Part shown: positions 13,131 to 18,735 of the stretch, in pieces | How positions within the stretch are numbered: position 1 is the first letter of the stretch | Layout of the letters: every line of letters starts with the position of its first letter | Source of the DNA: JBFLYO01 sp040756745 | Lineage (GTDB): Bacteria; Bacteroidota; Ignavibacteria; UBA10030; UBA6906 | DNA: 18,735 nt | Direction of reading: 5' to 3' | Assembly (NCBI GenBank): GCA_040756745.1 | Contig: JBFLYO010000048.1 | Location: 1 to 18,735 of the forward strand | Program-made: the position numbers and the translations under genes | Notes under the pieces: generated by a model | Databases searched by the model: none | The model's input: the letters and a program-made list of their open reading frames with translations, nothing else | What the model was told of the DNA's origin: nothing

Positions 13131-13631
13131 ATGAAAAAAACAGTGACCGGCCCGGCCCTCCTCCTGATGGCCGGGGTGTTGCTTGCGGGCTGTGGGGGAG
13201 TGCGACCGTCGCGCACGGAACCGAGCGACCGCGGATGGGTCGGCAGGGAGATTTTTGATCAGTCCCCGTATGCTCCGTTCAGGGTCGCATACGACACCGC
13301 CGACGTCATGCACGAGTACGTCGATCTTATCCGCATGGTACGGGACAGTGTCGAGGTGATCATCTTTTTCGGAGGGTGGTGCAGCGACAGCAGGCGGGAG
13401 GTCCCCCGGTTTCTCAAAGTGGCGGATCTGGCCGGATTCGGAGCGGAACAGATACGATTCTATGCGCTCGATCGGACCAAGAAAAGCAGCGATGGGCTGA
13501 CCGACCGTTACGCGATCGAGCTTGTGCCGACGTTCGTCTTCCTGAGGCGGGGGGAAGAGATCGGACGGATCACCGAGTCGCCGAGGACCATGATGGAAGC
13601 AGACGTGCTGGGGATACTGGCGAGAAGATAG
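13131..13631 (+). CDS. Thioredoxin-like lipoprotein with single active-site Cys
   Basis: A 166-residue exported lipoprotein. MKK plus a hydrophobic core ends in the lipobox LLAGC, so Cys21 would be lipidated. Residue 22 onward is Gly-Gly, not Asp, so outer-membrane localisation is plausible. The mature part has a thioredoxin fold: VEVIIFFGGWCSDSRREVPRFL (residues 74-95) with one Cys (C84) and Ser where CxxC proteins have the second Cys, and the cis-Pro loop LVPTFVF (P133). It therefore cannot form the intramolecular disulfide of thioredoxin and may act by mixed disulfides, peroxide reduction, or in a non-redox role. The start at 13131 is chosen because the signal peptide begins there; an upstream ATG at 13092 would put extra residues before it. 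It stands alone, divergent from queF. Confidence 0.8.
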   Translation: MKKTVTGPALLLMAGVLLAGCGGVRPSRTEPSDRGWVGREIFDQSPYAPFRVAYDTADVMHEYVDLIRMVRDSVEVIIFFGGWCSDSRREVPRFLKVADLAGFGAEQIRFYALDRTKKSSDGLTDRYAIELVPTFVFLRRGEEIGRITESPRTMMEADVLGILARR

Positions 13632-13634
13632 ATC

Positions 13635-13710
13635 GAGATTGAGAATGTGCTCCACCCCTTAACCTGCTCCACCCCTTCCCCTCAATCTTAATCTCAATCT
13701 TAATCTGCTT
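13635..13710. repeat. Short nested tandem repeats between convergent genes
   Basis: Two copies of TGCTCCACCCCTT (13648-13660 and 13665-13677, period 17) are followed by two adjacent copies of CTCAATCTTAAT (13681-13692 and 13693-13704). AGATTGAGA at 13636-13644 is the exact reverse complement of TCTCAATCT at 13692-13700, so the whole tract can fold into a stem enclosing the first repeat pair. It fills the gap between the thioredoxin-like gene and htpX. Confidence 0.75.
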
Positions 13711-13713
13711 TTC

Positions 13714-14682
13714 TCACCCATGCTGATACGCCATCCCACGGAGTATCATGATCCTCTTTCGTATCGGCGGGTGGGTGGCGAAGATATCCGCGAGGAATCC
13801 TTCCCGCTCATTGATATCGCTCCCCAGGGGGTTGGCGATGCACAGATGCGCGGTCCCCTTCTTGATGGAGCGGGTCGGTTCGACCGCGGCATCGATCTTC
13901 TCGAGCGCTGATGCGAGAGCGCCGGGATTGCGCGTCAGCTCCGCTCCGGACGCATCCGCAAGGAATTCGCGCTGTCGCGAGACCGCCATGGCGAGGATGC
14001 GTGAGATGAAGGGTGCGAGGATCAGGGCGACGATCCAGATAATGAAGAGGATGACACCTCCCGCACCACCTCCGCCGCGCGACGAGCTCTTCCTGCCCCC
14101 GCCGAACCGCATCGTGCGAAGCCCGAGCTCGGTGAGCAGCATGACGGCGCCGATCAGGGCTGCCACCACCGTCATCAACCGGATGTCGAGGTTTCGGACA
14201 TGGCCCATTTCATGGGCGACCACTCCCTGGAGTTCGTCGCGGCTGAGCTTGTCCAGGAGACCCTGCGTCACTGCAATGCTTGCGTGCGCAGGGTCTTTAC
14301 CGGTGGCAAAGGCGTTGGGGTCGGGGTCCGGGATCAGGTACACTTCCGGCTTGGGTACGCCGGCGGCGATTGCGATCTCTTCCACCACGTTGTGGATCTG
14401 GCGGTAGCGGGGGTCGTCGGCCGGGGCTGGCACGGCGCCTGAGGAGCGAAGGACAGAAACGGCACCGCTTTGCAGACCGTTGTATGCACTGAACGCGCCG
14501 AGGAGCAGCGCGATGATGGTCACCGCGGGGAAGGCGATGCCGTCGCTGCCAAATCCAAGGATGAACAGATCGAAGCCGAGTCCAAGGAAGCCGACGAAGA
14601 GGATGAACGTGGCCATCACCAGCAGGGTGTTGCGGCGGTTCGCCGCCTGCTGTTCGTAGATGTTCGCTGGTGCGCCGGACAT
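13714..14682 (-). CDS. htpX: HtpX-type M48 family zinc metalloprotease
   Basis: A 322-residue inner-membrane protease. Two N-terminal hydrophobic helices (about 20-45 and 50-66) precede the catalytic part. The zinc-binding HEMGH is at residues 157-161, with the third ligand expected at Glu239 in REFLADASGAEL. Two further helices (about 170-186 and 208-228) flank a Gly/Ser/Arg linker (194-209). The order matches HtpX, which degrades misfolded membrane proteins, and related M48B peptidases. The family signature around NAFATGKDPAHASIAVTQGLL is clear. It follows lemA by 8 bases on the same strand, a very common pairing. The stop lies directly beside the tandem-repeat tract. Confidence 0.93.
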   Translation of the reverse strand: MSGAPANIYEQQAANRRNTLLVMATFILFVGFLGLGFDLFILGFGSDGIAFPAVTIIALLLGAFSAYNGLQSGAVSVLRSSGAVPAPADDPRYRQIHNVVEEIAIAAGVPKPEVYLIPDPDPNAFATGKDPAHASIAVTQGLLDKLSRDELQGVVAHEMGHVRNLDIRLMTVVAALIGAVMLLTELGLRTMRFGGGRKSSSRGGGGAGGVILFIIWIVALILAPFISRILAMAVSRQREFLADASGAELTRNPGALASALEKIDAAVEPTRSIKKGTAHLCIANPLGSDINEREGFLADIFATHPPIRKRIMILRGMAYQHG

Positions 14683-14690
14683 GCTTGGTG

Positions 14691-15257
14691 CTACTTCTTC
14701 AACGACAGGTCGACCTGCGGCACGCTCCGTTCGGCGGCTTCGGTGACCTCAAACAGCTCGGACGGGGTGAAGCCGAAGAGCCGCGCAATGATGTTCCCCG
14801 GGAAGACCTGCTGGGCGATATTGAATTTGGTTGCGATGTCGTTGTAAAACTGACGCGCGAAGCTGATCTTGTTTTCCGTGGAGGAGAGCTCTTCCTGAAG
14901 CTGCTTCACGGTTTCGTTCGATTTCAGCGTTGGGTAGTTCTCTGCCAGGGCAAAGAGCCGCGAGAGCGCGCCACTCAGGGCCCCTTCCTTGGCGGCCGCG
15001 TCCGCGACGCCGGTCGCGGTCACCGCGGCGTTGCGGGCGGCGATCACCTTCTGAAGCGTCTCTTGCTCGAACTCCATGTAGCCCTTGACGGTGTTGACGA
15101 GATTCGGGATGAGGTCGTGCCGCCGTTTGAGCTGCACGTCGATCTGTTTCCATCCATTGGTGACCTGATTGCGCAGTGTGATCAGGGAGTTGTACTGTGC
15201 GATGGCCCAGATGAGGATGGCGACGACCACCAAAGCAAAAATCAGGAAGAAACTCAT
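14691..15257 (-). CDS. lemA: LemA family protein
   Basis: A 188-residue protein with one N-terminal membrane helix (about residues 3-20, FFLIFALVVVAILIWAI) and an all-helical domain. The family hallmarks are present: YNSLITLRNQVTNGWKQIDVQLKRRHDLIPNLVNTVKGY, the heptad-rich middle, and ARQFYNDIATKFN followed by FPGNIIARLFGF. LemA proteins are widely found beside HtpX-type proteases, but their molecular role is not firmly established. The start at 15257 is preferred to one five codons earlier because CAGGAG lies six bases upstream of this ATG. First gene of the lemA-htpX unit, divergent from the TPR gene. Confidence 0.93.
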   Translation of the reverse strand: MSFFLIFALVVVAILIWAIAQYNSLITLRNQVTNGWKQIDVQLKRRHDLIPNLVNTVKGYMEFEQETLQKVIAARNAAVTATGVADAAAKEGALSGALSRLFALAENYPTLKSNETVKQLQEELSSTENKISFARQFYNDIATKFNIAQQVFPGNIIARLFGFTPSELFEVTEAAERSVPQVDLSLKK

Positions 15258-15294
15258 GTAGTGCTCCTGCATTGATTGTAAACCGTTGAGTCAA

Positions 15295-15323
15295 AACTTA
15301 GAAAGAAGGGGGGTGAAAGGCAA
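15295..15323 (-). promoter_or_regulatory. Candidate promoter of lemA-htpX
   Basis: On the minus strand TTGCCT (15323-15318) and TAAGTT (15300-15295) are 17 bases apart, with a start near 15288. Its -35 box lies only 11 bases from the -35 box of the divergent TPR-gene promoter, so the two may compete or share regulation. Confidence 0.4.
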
Positions 15324-15334
15324 GAGAGCGTTGG

Positions 15335-15363
15335 TTGACATTCGGAGTCGATTTGGATATATT
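15335..15363 (+). promoter_or_regulatory. Consensus promoter of the first TPR gene
   Basis: TTGACA (15335-15340), a 17-base spacer ending TGGA, and TATATT (15358-15363) give a near-perfect housekeeping-sigma promoter with a start near 15370, about 60 bases before the gene. The same boxes, spacing and TGGA end recur before the next gene at 18022. Confidence 0.7.
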
Positions 15364-15432
15364 AACCCTGCACTGCGTTCGCGGACGGTGGCCGGTTTCC
15401 AGCCTTCCCGCTGACTTTGACCCGGATCAGTG

Positions 15433-17907
15433 ATGCCGTCAGACGATCAGACACGCCAGAACGAATCTTCCCGCAAGCAGCTGCTCGAGGAAATCCGCCG
15501 CCGCGCCGAGGAAGCTGAATTCAAGCGCCTTGAAGATGAGGATCGCAAGCGAACGGGGAGCGAACCCTCTACACGGGCGAAACAACCCCCTCCTGCCCCC
15601 TTTCCGGTCACGGCCGCGGAACCCCCCGCCGCTTCCAACAAAGCTGCAACCGAACAGAAAGTCCTTGTTCTGCGCGAGCGTCTGCTGAGCGCCATCGAAC
15701 GGGGGAAGGCCGACAAGGCAGCGGAACTTTTTGCCGAACTGAGCAAGCTGATCCCGGATGACGAGGGACTCGCCGAGTTGAAGACGCGCGTTCTTGCCAT
15801 GCAGGAGCAGCGCGCGAAGGCGAGGGAGCAGACGCGCGCCCCGGAGGCGCGCCTCAAAGAGAGCCCGGCAACGAAAGCCGAACGGGAAGAGCGCCGCAAG
15901 AAGATCTTCAATATGCTGGAAGCGGGAAACGCCTACTACCAGCAGGAGAAATACGACAAGGCGATCCAGTACGTTAACGAAGTCCTCAATCTTGACCCGA
16001 CCAACGTCGAAGCGGCGACGTTGAGGGATCAGATCGAGAAGGCACGGCAGCTCGAAGAACAGGTCCGGCTGGAGGATGAGAGACGTCGTGCAGAGGACCG
16101 TGCCTCGAGGCCGACGCGCGTCATGGAGGAACCTCCCGCTCCGGCTTCAGGGCGACCGACTGATTTTTGGGGAGCGTCCCCGTCGGGCCCGAAGTTCGAC
16201 GTCGGTTACGACCTGCTCCCGGAAGAAAAAGGCCCGGTCGGCCCTCCCCCTCCGCCGCTGAGCGACCGGATCGCCAAGCGCATAAGTGCGATTTCCATCC
16301 CCGTCAAACCGCTTCTGACCATCGCTGCAATCGCTGCCCTCGGCGTTGCGATCTGGTACATTGTGGAAACAATCCGGACGACGGTTTCGCCGCCGAGGAA
16401 TTCCGTGCTGGTCCTTCCCGCGGCGACGGGGGGGGACGTGTCGCTGGCCGTCATTGCCGACGGCTTTGCCGAGGACCTGATCGCCGACCTCGGGCGACTG
16501 TCCGAGATGCGCGTGATCGCCCCAGCGACCTCGTTTGCGTTTGGGAGTGCCACTGCCCCTCCCCCGCAGATCGCCAGGGCGCTGGGAGCCAGCTTCGTTC
16601 TCTCCTGGTCCATGGCCCGCCGCGGCGACAAGATCGGCGTGGTATTTTCGTTCACCGACACACTTTCGAGTGGTCTGCTGTGGAACGGAAAGATGGAAGT
16701 GTCGCAGCGTGAGCTTCCGGCGATAAAGCCGGAGGTCCTGCAGGGCCTGGCTGCCGCAATGGATGCCAAGCTCATTGCAAACGACGGCAGCTCCATCCTG
16801 ACGTCGTCCACGCAGAACGATTCCGCGTACGGTCTGTACGCTCGCGGTCGGTCGCTCCTCCGGCATGGCGATACATTTGCGCCGGAAGAAGCGATCGCGC
16901 TCTTCGGTGAGGCCACACGGCTGGATCCGCAGTTCGGCCAGGCGTATGCCGCCTCCGCGTGGGCTCACATGCTCGCGTATGAAACGTCCCCCGAGATGGT
17001 TCCCGCGCATATTGCCGATGTCTTGAGTGACGTGCAGAAAGCACTCTCGACCGGGTTGCGGACCTCGGAGGTCTTCCGTGCCTGGGGTCTGGCGGAGGAG
17101 TCGCGCGGGCAATATGGAAAGGCGATTGAGCGACTGGAGCAGGCTGTTGCCGCAGCCCCGAGCGATGCGGAGGCACAGCGGCGGCTCGCGGTGGCCTATG
17201 CCGCTACCGGCGAGCTGGAGCCCGCGCTCAGGGCGGCGCAACACAGTGTTACCGATGATCCGGGCAACATCGCGGCGCATACCATGCTGGGCCAGCTCTA
17301 TCAGTTCAAGGCGGTCCACACACTTGACAACCGCGACGACTACCGGGCCGCCCTCCGCGCCTACGAGCAGGGCCTCCGCCTTGCGCGCGACAAGAGCGAC
17401 TATTCGTCCGGCCTCTATGCTGAAGTGCTTGTCCACCTCCAGTTGACTGATCGCGCCCTCTCAATCCTCGTGGACAGGGTCGCACGCGACCGGGAGAGTT
17501 TTGTCGATGCGTATAAGCTGGGACGCGTCCAGCAGTCGGCGGGCCGTCCCATCCCCGAATGGCAGGAGTCGTTTATCCACGCACGCGAGCTCCTCCTGAG
17601 CCATCTCGGGATGGAACCGGAGGATGCCATTGCGCAATCGTACCTGGCACTGGTGCAGACTCGGCTCGGCGCGTTCAAGGAAGCCGTGGCTGCAGTCACG
17701 CGCGCCCGCCAGTTCGCGCCTGACGATTCGGACGTGCTCTACCTATCGGCTCGGATGTACGCGTTGCAAAAGGACAAGGCACACGCACTGGAGTTTCTGC
17801 GCAAGGCGCTCGATCGGCGGTTCAGCCTTGCGAGCGTTCTGGACATGGACTTCTTCAATCTCTACTCGGAACCCGAGTTCGTTGCTGTACTGACCCGCGG
17901 CCGCTAA
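15433..17907 (+). CDS. TPR protein with TolB-like domain and one membrane helix
   Basis: An 824-residue protein (numbered here from the GTG at 15430, one codon earlier). Residues 1-50 are charged and helical (RKQLLEEIRRRAEEAEFKRLEDEDRK). A first helical repeat region lies at about 77-215, with a TPR unit around KIFNMLEAGNAYYQQEKYDKAIQYVNEVLNLDP. A Pro-rich linker follows, then one membrane helix at 294-313 (LLTIAAIAALGVAIWYIVETI). Next is a TolB-like domain (324-445) with NSVLVLPA, DGFAEDLIADLGRLSEMRVIA and ARALGASFVLSWSMARRGDKIGVVFSFTD, the module found in many adenylate-cyclase and CadC-like TPR proteins. TPR repeats fill about 465-820. No catalytic or DNA-binding domain is present. The N-terminal part is likely cytoplasmic and the C-terminal part extracytoplasmic. 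A scaffold or sensor role is inference. The ATG at 15433 directly follows the GTG; no clear ribosome binding site. Confidence 0.85.
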   Translation: MPSDDQTRQNESSRKQLLEEIRRRAEEAEFKRLEDEDRKRTGSEPSTRAKQPPPAPFPVTAAEPPAASNKAATEQKVLVLRERLLSAIERGKADKAAELFAELSKLIPDDEGLAELKTRVLAMQEQRAKAREQTRAPEARLKESPATKAEREERRKKIFNMLEAGNAYYQQEKYDKAIQYVNEVLNLDPTNVEAATLRDQIEKARQLEEQVRLEDERRRAEDRASRPTRVMEEPPAPASGRPTDFWGASPSGPKFDVGYDLLPEEKGPVGPPPPPLSDRIAKRISAISIPVKPLLTIAAIAALGVAIWYIVETIRTTVSPPRNSVLVLPAATGGDVSLAVIADGFAEDLIADLGRLSEMRVIAPATSFAFGSATAPPPQIARALGASFVLSWSMARRGDKIGVVFSFTDTLSSGLLWNGKMEVSQRELPAIKPEVLQGLAAAMDAKLIANDGSSILTSSTQNDSAYGLYARGRSLLRHGDTFAPEEAIALFGEATRLDPQFGQAYAASAWAHMLAYETSPEMVPAHIADVLSDVQKALSTGLRTSEVFRAWGLAEESRGQYGKAIERLEQAVAAAPSDAEAQRRLAVAYAATGELEPALRAAQHSVTDDPGNIAAHTMLGQLYQFKAVHTLDNRDDYRAALRAYEQGLRLARDKSDYSSGLYAEVLVHLQLTDRALSILVDRVARDRESFVDAYKLGRVQQSAGRPIPEWQESFIHARELLLSHLGMEPEDAIAQSYLALVQTRLGAFKEAVAAVTRARQFAPDDSDVLYLSARMYALQKDKAHALEFLRKALDRRFSLASVLDMDFFNLYSEPEFVAVLTRGR

Positions 17908-18021
17908 CCGGGACGAACTCCCCTTCTGGCGATTCGTCAGGCGGATGCGGGCTCTTCCTCTTCCTCCCCCCGAATTCTCACATTTTCGATGTGACGCTCG
18001 TCAGACTCCCTGTCGGCTGCG

Positions 18022-18050
18022 TTGACAATCAGGGGGTCAATGGATATATT
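18022..18050 (+). promoter_or_regulatory. Consensus promoter of the second TPR/coiled-coil gene
   Basis: TTGACA (18022-18027), a 17-base spacer ending TGGA, and TATATT (18045-18050) repeat the arrangement at 15335. Transcription would start near 18057, which rules out translation of this transcript from the in-frame GTG at 17991. Confidence 0.7.
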
Positions 18051-18098
18051 GCGTATCCTGGATCACAAGGCGATTGCTGCTCTTACGACGGGCGAACT

Positions 18099-18647
18099 GT
18101 GGCGGACTTTGACGACGCAACACGGCAGGAACAGCGGAAAAAGGCCGGCGACTTCCTGAAGATGGCTGATAAGCTCTTCAAGGGCTCCGACTACGAGGGA
18201 GCCGCGCGGCTCGTCCAGCTCGCCATGCAGACCGATCCGCACAACCCGTATGCCGTGGCGTACATGGAGCGGATCAAGTTCGCGATCGAGCAGCGCGACA
18301 GCAAGAAACTGCATGTCACGACGACAGTGTCAACACCGCCGTCGGGTGACGCACCTTCGTCCGCCGCACCTCCTCCTTCCGCCCGGAAGACCGAGGCATC
18401 CTTCACACCGCCCCCGCCCGTCCGCAAGGACACCGTCCCTCCCCGCCCCCCGGAGCAGCAACGGATCGATCCGGCCGAATTGCAGCGGCGGCAGCTTGAC
18501 GACGAGGCGCGCCGGTATGCCATCGCGGAGGCGAAGCGCAAGGCGGAAGAAGAACAGCGAAAGAAGATCGAGGAGGAGGCGCACCGCCGGGCCGAGGAAG
18601 AGATCAAGCGACGGCTCGAAGAAGCCAACCGGAGGCTCGTGGAGTAA
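18099..18647 (+). CDS. TPR/coiled-coil protein, paralogue of the preceding gene, cut by an in-frame TAA
   Basis: The frame from the GTG at 18099 gives 182 residues. It starts MADFDDATRQEQRKK, closely resembling the start of the preceding gene (MPSDDQTRQNESSRK). This and the promoter position are why this start is chosen over the GTG at 17991. A TPR-like pair of helices follows (AGDFLKMADKLFKGSDYEGAARLVQLAMQTDPHNPYAVAYMERI), then a Pro/Ser-rich linker, then a Lys/Arg/Glu coiled coil (EAKRKAEEEQRKKIEEEAHRRAEEEIKRRLEEANRR). TAA at 18645-18647 ends it, yet the same frame continues as coiled coil to the window edge. The intact protein was probably longer, with a layout like its neighbour. It may be a pseudogene, a sequencing error, or a genuinely short protein. 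Function unknown. Confidence 0.7.
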   Translation: MADFDDATRQEQRKKAGDFLKMADKLFKGSDYEGAARLVQLAMQTDPHNPYAVAYMERIKFAIEQRDSKKLHVTTTVSTPPSGDAPSSAAPPPSARKTEASFTPPPPVRKDTVPPRPPEQQRIDPAELQRRQLDDEARRYAIAEAKRKAEEEQRKKIEEEAHRRAEEEIKRRLEEANRRLVE

Positions 18648-18735
18648 AAGACACGGCTCGAAGAAGAAGCCCGCGCCCGCGCTGAGGCGGAGGCCGTCCG
18701 GAAGCGGGAAGAAGAAGCCAGGAAAAAGCGGGAAG
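18648..18735 (+). other. Open coiled-coil frame continuing after the TAA
   Basis: In the same frame as the preceding CDS, every codon from 18648 to the window end is sense and gives KTRLEEEARARAEAEAVRK and then REEEARKKRE, the same Glu/Arg/Lys/Ala heptad-like composition as before the stop. This is what an interrupted gene looks like. The rest lies beyond the window. Confidence 0.65.

Noticed and set aside
16147..17436. 429-codon minus-strand frame opposite the TolB/TPR gene
   Set aside because: The plus-strand protein has coherent domains; the opposite frame is only open because of the high GC content.
17978..17994. TCACAT/ATGTGA hairpin upstream of the second TPR-gene promoter as a terminator
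   Set aside because: The six-base-pair stem is not followed by a T-tract; it could equally be an operator, but nothing supports a specific role.

Overview
The window reads as chromosomal DNA of a Gram-negative bacterium with a GC content of about 60% (estimated by eye). Indicators are a lipoprotein signal peptide and Sec signal peptides, and a gliding-type (GldA/GldF/GldG-like) ABC transporter unit. Others are a GroES variant with an enlarged loop, a thioredoxin-like lipoprotein of a kind I associate with Bacteroidota relatives, and a LemA/HtpX pair. The best guess is the Bacteroidota/Ignavibacteriota/Chlorobiota side of the FCB group, but this is inference. No tRNA, rRNA, CRISPR, insertion sequence or phage gene was seen, and most genes are housekeeping.

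Layout. Bases 1-2124 (+): the 3' end of a dihydrolipoamide dehydrogenase gene, a terminator-like stem, a small DksA/TraR-type zinc-finger gene, and an ornithine-carbamoyltransferase-family gene with an unusual active site. 2284-3507 (+): a secreted Trp/Tyr-rich DUF6600-type protein with an Arg-rich tail, ending at a strong hairpin. 3566-7728 (-): a tightly packed four-gene operon (ABC ATPase, ABC-2 permease, GldG-like protein, DUF4340 protein). 7811-8403 (-): a PspC-domain protein and a small membrane protein. 8516-8884 (+): a GroES-type co-chaperonin, convergent with a class I fructose-bisphosphate aldolase (8900-9955, -).

10091-11012 is gene-poor. It holds two very short candidate genes with a clear terminator, a G-quadruplex motif, and a promoter with a roughly 216-base structured leader. 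That leader feeds two successive cold-shock genes (11013-11499), followed by a nitrilase-superfamily gene with a shortened N-terminus. Convergent to these is a queuosine unit (-): intact queF followed by a YhhQ/VUT queuosine-precursor transporter that carries one apparent in-frame deletion and one frameshifting deletion. Next come a thioredoxin-like lipoprotein (+), a short tandem-repeat tract, and a lemA-htpX operon (-).

15335-18735 (+) holds two consecutive paralogous genes for TPR/coiled-coil proteins. Each is preceded by the same promoter (TTGACA, 17 bases, TATATT) and each starts with a similar N-terminal peptide. The first has a TolB-like domain behind a single membrane helix. The second is interrupted by an in-frame TAA, after which the same coiled-coil frame stays open to the window end.

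The points most worth a second look are the remodelled substrate loop of the carbamoyltransferase, the deleted transporter beside intact queF, the duplicated promoter/N-terminus cassette with the interrupted paralogue, and the small-ORF/G-quadruplex/cold-shock-leader region.
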